Assembly: GCA_002770955.1 (NCBI GenBank)
Contig: PCUH01000204.1
Location: forward strand, 1-7,719
Direction: 5' to 3'
DNA from: Flavobacteriales bacterium CG18_big_fil_WC_8_21_14_2_50_32_9
Lineage (GTDB): Bacteria > Bacteroidota > Bacteroidia > Flavobacteriales_E > Vicingaceae
Length of the DNA stretch: 7,719 bases
A model generated the notes under the pieces. It was not told the origin of the DNA. It was given only the letters and a program-made list of their open reading frames with translations, and searched no databases. Both the position numbers and the translations under genes were made by a program. Below, piece by piece: positions 6,305 to 7,719 of the stretch. Every line of letters begins with the position of its first letter. The stretch's first letter is position 1.

Positions 6305-7048
6305 ATGATAGAAAAACTCAAAAAATATCTAAAACAAGTAGAGGCTAATCAACATTTAATTATAAATGAAATAGAAAGTTCAAAAAAACAAACAAAAGAA
6401 GTAGAATGGGCTGCTATTTATCACGATAGTATTCGAGGAAAAAAATGGTTGGAAGAATTGCCTTTAAACATTGGTAGATGGGCCGGAAACTATTCTTTTT
6501 TTTATGTTTTAAATAGAATTTTAAACGATTATCAACCTAAAAAAATTTTAGAATTAGGGTTAGGTGAATCTTCAAAAGTAATTTCTGCTTATTTAGATAA
6601 TTATTTAATCGAATCAACGCATCTTATTATTGAACAAGATGAAAATTGGGCAACTGCTTTTAACCAAAAATTTACCTTGTCAAAAAATTCAACAATAAAG
6701 GTACTACCGCTAGAACAACAAGAAGTAAACAGCTTTAAAGTAAATGGGTACACTAATTTTGCTGAAGAAATTTCCGAAACATTCGATTTTTATCTTGTTG
6801 ATGGTCCTTTTGGTTCGGAACATTTTTCACGTTATGACATCATTAGTTTAGTGAAAAAGTTTACTCCAATACAGCAATTTATTATTTTGTTTGACGACAC
6901 AAACAGAAAAGGCGAATTTGAAACTTGCAAAGAAATTAAATCCATTTTAGAACAAAATAAAATTAACTTTTATGAAGGATATTATGAAGGAGTAAAAGGG
7001 TCAACCATTATTGCAACAGAGCGATATAAATACGCAACTTCTTTATAA
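6305..7048 (+). CDS. Class I SAM-dependent methyltransferase-like protein
   Basis: The exact family is not recognised, but the fold can be read. After a charged helical N-terminus (about 1-40) comes ILELGLGESSKV (81-92), a glycine-rich motif I for S-adenosylmethionine binding. An acidic strand end follows in IIEQDENW, at the place where methyltransferases bind the ribose. Next are FDFYLVDGPFGS (160-171), a motif IV-like strand with Asp166, and FDDTNRKGE from 196. There is no signal peptide or membrane segment, so the 247-residue protein should act in the cytoplasm. It lies 2 bases after the Wzt stop and 16 bases before a glycosyltransferase, so it is almost certainly co-transcribed with glycan genes. 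A sugar or chain-end methyltransferase is a reasonable guess. It has no kinase domain like WbdD. It could also be a methyltransferase-fold protein with another activity. Confidence 0.7.
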   Translation: MIEKLKKYLKQVEANQHLIINEIESSKKQTKEVEWAAIYHDSIRGKKWLEELPLNIGRWAGNYSFFYVLNRILNDYQPKKILELGLGESSKVISAYLDNYLIESTHLIIEQDENWATAFNQKFTLSKNSTIKVLPLEQQEVNSFKVNGYTNFAEEISETFDFYLVDGPFGSEHFSRYDIISLVKKFTPIQQFIILFDDTNRKGEFETCKEIKSILEQNKINFYEGYYEGVKGSTIIATERYKYATSL

Positions 7049-7064
7049 AAACACTAACTTTATT

Positions 7065-7719
7065 ATGGATAAAAAATTAGCTCCCATAGTTTTATTTACC
7101 TACAACCGCCCTGAGCACACACAACAAGTACTTGATGCGTTAGCATTAAATAATGAAGCTAAAGAAAGTATATTATACATTTATTGTGATGGAGCAAAAC
7201 CATTAGCAACCGAGCAAGAATTAGAAAAAATTAATACAGTGAAATCTATTGCAACTAAAGAACATAGGTTTAAAGAAGTAGTTGTCATAGAACAACAAAA
7301 AAACAAAGGATTAGCAAACTCAATAATTGATGGAGTTTCTGAAATAATAAATGAGCATGGAAAAATAATTGTTTTAGAAGATGATATTGTAACCTCTAAA
7401 GGTTTTTTAAAATACATGAACGATGCACTAAAATGCTATGAAAACAACGAAAATGTAATGCATATTTCTGGTTTTATGTACCCTCACCAACAACAACTTC
7501 CTGAAACATTTTTTTATAACGTAACATTATGTTGGGGCTGGGCTACTTGGCAAAGAGCTTGGCAATATTTTAATCCAAATGCTTTGCAATTATGGAAAAT
7601 CCTTTTAAAAAACAAACAACTTACTCAAATTGATAAATTTAGTAGCGGGTATTTAAGCAGTCAGCTAGCACATAATATTTCTGGAAAATTAAATACATGG
7701 TTCATTAAATGGCATGTTT
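7065..7719 (+). CDS. Family 2-like glycosyltransferase, 3' end outside the window
   Basis: The frame is open from the ATG at 7065 to the window edge, giving 218 whole codons of an incomplete gene. It begins APIVLFTYNRPEHTQQVLDAL (6-26), the first strand and helix of GT-A type sugar transferases of the family 2 kind (the usual pattern is PIVLFTYNRP). EDD (105-107, within VLEDDIV) is the likely metal and nucleotide-sugar binding motif, equivalent to DXD. WGWATWQRAW (157-166) is the conserved tryptophan-rich block of this subgroup and probably forms part of the acceptor side. The protein should add a sugar to the growing lipid-linked glycan at the inner face of the membrane. Donor and linkage cannot be inferred. 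No terminator separates it from the methyltransferase-like gene 16 bases upstream, so it continues the same operon. Confidence 0.9.
   Translation, partial: MDKKLAPIVLFTYNRPEHTQQVLDALALNNEAKESILYIYCDGAKPLATEQELEKINTVKSIATKEHRFKEVVVIEQQKNKGLANSIIDGVSEIINEHGKIIVLEDDIVTSKGFLKYMNDALKCYENNENVMHISGFMYPHQQQLPETFFYNVTLCWGWATWQRAWQYFNPNALQLWKILLKNKQLTQIDKFSSGYLSSQLAHNISGKLNTWFIKWHV

Noticed and set aside
7181..7417. Minus-strand open frame of 78 codons
   Set aside because: It is antisense to the conserved EDD region of the glycosyltransferase and is better explained as a shadow frame.

Overview
The window looks like a chromosomal segment of an A+T-rich member of the Bacteroidota, most likely a flavobacterium-like organism. 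Three observations point there. Start codons are preceded by A-rich stretches without Shine-Dalgarno sequences. Three intergenic regions carry TAnnTTTG-type -7 promoter elements. The ribosomal protein S1 has a long Lys/Glu-rich N-terminal extension. The species cannot be named from this sequence alone.

Layout. Positions 1-127 are the promoter and leader of rpsA. Positions 128-2164 encode S1, with six S1 repeats, and a strong intrinsic terminator follows at 2186-2220. Positions 2221-2630 hold no gene. They contain a cluster of six perfect short palindromes in two sequence families, then a promoter for the next gene. Positions 2631-3989 (TTG start) encode a polyprenyl-phosphate sugar-1-phosphate transferase that starts glycan synthesis on a lipid carrier. 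Positions 3990-4164 are a second intergenic region with a long REP-like palindrome and a further promoter. From 4165 a tightly packed run begins: Wzm-type ABC permease (4165-5034), Wzt-type ATPase with a C-terminal glycan-binding-like domain (5034-6302), a class I SAM-methyltransferase-like protein (6305-7048), and a family 2-like glycosyltransferase (7065 onward) cut by the window edge.

How the genes work together. The right half reads as part of a cell-surface polysaccharide (O-antigen or capsule-like) locus using the ABC-transporter export route. The phosphoglycosyltransferase loads the first sugar phosphate onto undecaprenyl phosphate, and glycosyltransferases such as the last gene extend the chain. 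The Wzm/Wzt pair moves the finished lipid-linked glycan across the inner membrane. The Wzt C-terminal domain beside a methyltransferase-like gene suggests, but does not prove, a length-control scheme in which a terminal modification marks chains for export.

No wholly unknown protein system is evident. The least explained part is the non-coding palindrome cluster at 2287-2467, where copies differ in their arms yet stay perfectly base-paired, as expected of a mobile REP-like or structured-RNA element.
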